DNA of 5,827 bases from Actinomycetota bacterium (lineage in GTDB: Bacteria > Actinomycetota > Acidimicrobiia > Acidimicrobiales > Iamiaceae). The notes beneath the pieces were generated by a model that had not been told where the DNA came from, ran no database searches, and worked only from the letters and a program-made list of their open reading frames with translations. The translations under genes were made by a program, and so were the position numbers. This document shows positions 4,694 through 5,827 of this stretch, one piece after another (within the stretch, counting starts at the first letter, position 1; each line of letters begins with the position of its first letter). Location: the NCBI GenBank assembly GCA_017882935.1, contig JADGOP010000173.1, positions 1 to 5,827 of the forward strand, in the 5' to 3' direction.

Positions 4694-5740
4694 ATGGAAC
4701 TCACCACCTTCTGGTTCCTGCTGATCGGGGTCCTGTGGACCGGCTACCTCTTCCTGGAGGGCTTCGACTTCGGCGTCGGCATGCTCGTCGGGTTGCTCGC
4801 CAGGGACGACGGCGAGCGCCGCGTCCTGATCAACACCATCGGCCCCGTCTGGGACGGCAACGAGGTGTGGCTCCTCACCGCCGGCGGCGCCACCTTCGCC
4901 GCCTTCCCGAACTGGTACGCCACGCTCTTCTCGGGCTTCTACCTGGCGCTGCTCGTGATCCTGGTGGCGCTCATCATCCGGGGCGTGGCCTTCGAGTACC
5001 GCGGCAAGCGCGACGACCCCAGCTGGCGCGCCCGCTGGGACGTGGTCATCGTGGTCGGGTCCACCATCCCCGCCCTGCTGTGGGGGGTCGCGCTGTCCAA
5101 CATCGTGCGGGGCGTCCCCATCGACGCGGCGGGCAACTACACCGGCACCTTCTTCACGCTGCTGAACCCGTACGCTCTCCTGGGTGGCCTGGTCACCCTC
5201 ACGCTCTTCCTCCTGCACGGCCTCCACTTCGTCGCCCTCAAGACCACCGGCGACATCCGTGAGCGGGCCCGAGCCATGGCCGAGAAGGTCGTCCCGCTCG
5301 TGATCGTCCTCGGCGCCACCTTCCTGCTGTGGACGCAGCTCGCCTACGGCAAGGGCTGGACGTGGGTGCCGGTCGTGCTGGGCGCGGGCGGGCTCATCTT
5401 CGCGGCGCTGATGAACCGCTCCGGCCGTGAGGGCCTGGCGTTCGTCGGCACCGGCATCACCGTGGCCGCAGCCGTCGTCCTCCTCTTCGGGAGCCTGTAC
5501 CCCAACGTGATGCCCTCCACCACGTCGGCGGCGTTCAACCTGACCGTCCACAACGCCTCGAGCACGCCGTACACGTTGCGGGTCATGACCTGGGTGGCCC
5601 TGATCTTCACCCCGCTCGTGCTCTGCTACCAGGCCTGGACCTACTGGGTCTTCCGCAAGCGCATCGGCACCGACAACCTGCCTGCGGTGGCCGCCACCGC
5701 CCCCGCGCCCCTTCCCGAACCTGCCACCGCCGGGTCGTGA
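4694..5740 (+). CDS. cydB: Cytochrome bd quinol oxidase subunit II
   Basis: This 348-residue multi-helix membrane partner of CydA stabilises the heme-bearing subunit and contributes to the proton path. Recognisable signatures are the N-terminal LFLEGFDFGVGML (Asp25) and IGPVWDGNEVWLL (Asp54, Glu57, Trp59). Asp25 and Asp54 correspond to Asp29 and Asp58 of E. coli CydB, consistent with the same four-residue offset. Hydrophobic segments continue to about residue 325, followed by an Ala/Pro-rich tail (LPAVAATAPAPLPEP) that looks disordered and cytoplasmic. Length is normal for the short actinobacterial type. GGAAGGA ends five bases before the ATG. The gene follows cydA by 13 bases and its stop overlaps the GTG of the next gene by GTGA, so the three are co-transcribed and probably translationally coupled. 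Confidence 0.97.
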   Translation: MELTTFWFLLIGVLWTGYLFLEGFDFGVGMLVGLLARDDGERRVLINTIGPVWDGNEVWLLTAGGATFAAFPNWYATLFSGFYLALLVILVALIIRGVAFEYRGKRDDPSWRARWDVVIVVGSTIPALLWGVALSNIVRGVPIDAAGNYTGTFFTLLNPYALLGGLVTLTLFLLHGLHFVALKTTGDIRERARAMAEKVVPLVIVLGATFLLWTQLAYGKGWTWVPVVLGAGGLIFAALMNRSGREGLAFVGTGITVAAAVVLLFGSLYPNVMPSTTSAAFNLTVHNASSTPYTLRVMTWVALIFTPLVLCYQAWTYWVFRKRIGTDNLPAVAATAPAPLPEPATAGS

Positions 5741-5827
5741 AGCCGCTCGATCCCCGACTGTTGCGACGGGCCCGGGCAACTCGCCCGTTCCTGGTCACGA
5801 CAGCGGGGGTCGCGGTCGTCGACACGG
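5737..5827 (+). CDS. cydD: Start of a CydD-like ABC exporter gene (3' end outside window)
   Basis: Thirty codons are visible, with no stop, starting at a GTG that overlaps the cydB stop as GTGA. The translation begins MKPLDPRLLRRARATRPF and continues into a hydrophobic stretch (LVTTAGVAVV). This positively charged start followed by the first membrane helix is typical of CydD. CydDC is a heterodimeric ABC exporter that sends glutathione/cysteine-type reductant to the outside and is required for assembly of cytochrome bd. The order cydA-cydB-cydD-cydC, sometimes with cydD and cydC fused, is standard in actinobacteria. Position and N-terminus support the call, but no ATPase motif is visible here, so whether it is a single or fused gene cannot be told. 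Confidence 0.75.
   Translation, partial: MKPLDPRLLRRARATRPFLVTTAGVAVVDT

Noticed and set aside
4631..5779. A 382-codon minus-strand open frame opposite cydB.
   Set aside because: Low-complexity Gly/Arg/Asp/Glu translation opposite a clear cydB gene; no family features.

Overview
The window is GC-rich, with strong G/C bias at third codon positions, GTG starts, GTGA stop/start overlaps and a twin-arginine signal of the form SRRxLMKKAVVAGAVVW. This points to Actinomycetota, plausibly an Acidimicrobiia-like lineage. The phylum is a fairly safe inference; the class is a guess from signal-peptide and operon style.

Layout. (1) 1-408, + strand: the 3' end of a multidomain cupredoxin (blue-copper-like) protein. 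(2) 433-1355, - strand and convergent with it: two tandem FluC/CrcB fluoride channel genes that overlap by GTGA. (3) 1446-3101, + strand: two adjacent copies of one expression cassette. Each has a candidate extended -10 element, a structured 5' leader, a gene for a small Tat-exported discoidin-like (F5/8 type C) protein, and a terminator hairpin. (4) 3232 to the window end, + strand: cydA, cydB and the first 30 codons of a cydD-like gene, forming a cytochrome bd oxidase operon.

How the parts work together. The cyd operon encodes the two core subunits of a high-affinity quinol:O2 oxidase, followed by the start of the ABC exporter needed for its assembly. The FluC pair probably forms a fluoride exporter, possibly a heterodimer. 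The two discoidin-like proteins look like secreted binding proteins with no catalytic domain. I see no functional link between these blocks.

The most unusual part is the duplicated discoidin cassette. The leader, signal peptide and Pro/Thr linker are almost the same in both copies. The first third of the binding domain is unrelated or strongly diverged, and the remaining two thirds are about three-quarters identical by hand alignment. Both leaders can fold into the same two hairpins; one has a GAGA tetraloop and a C-to-T change that keeps base pairing. I know of no described RNA family or named protein system that matches this arrangement. No tRNA, rRNA, CRISPR array or insertion sequence was seen, and no gene-free stretch exceeds about 205 bases.
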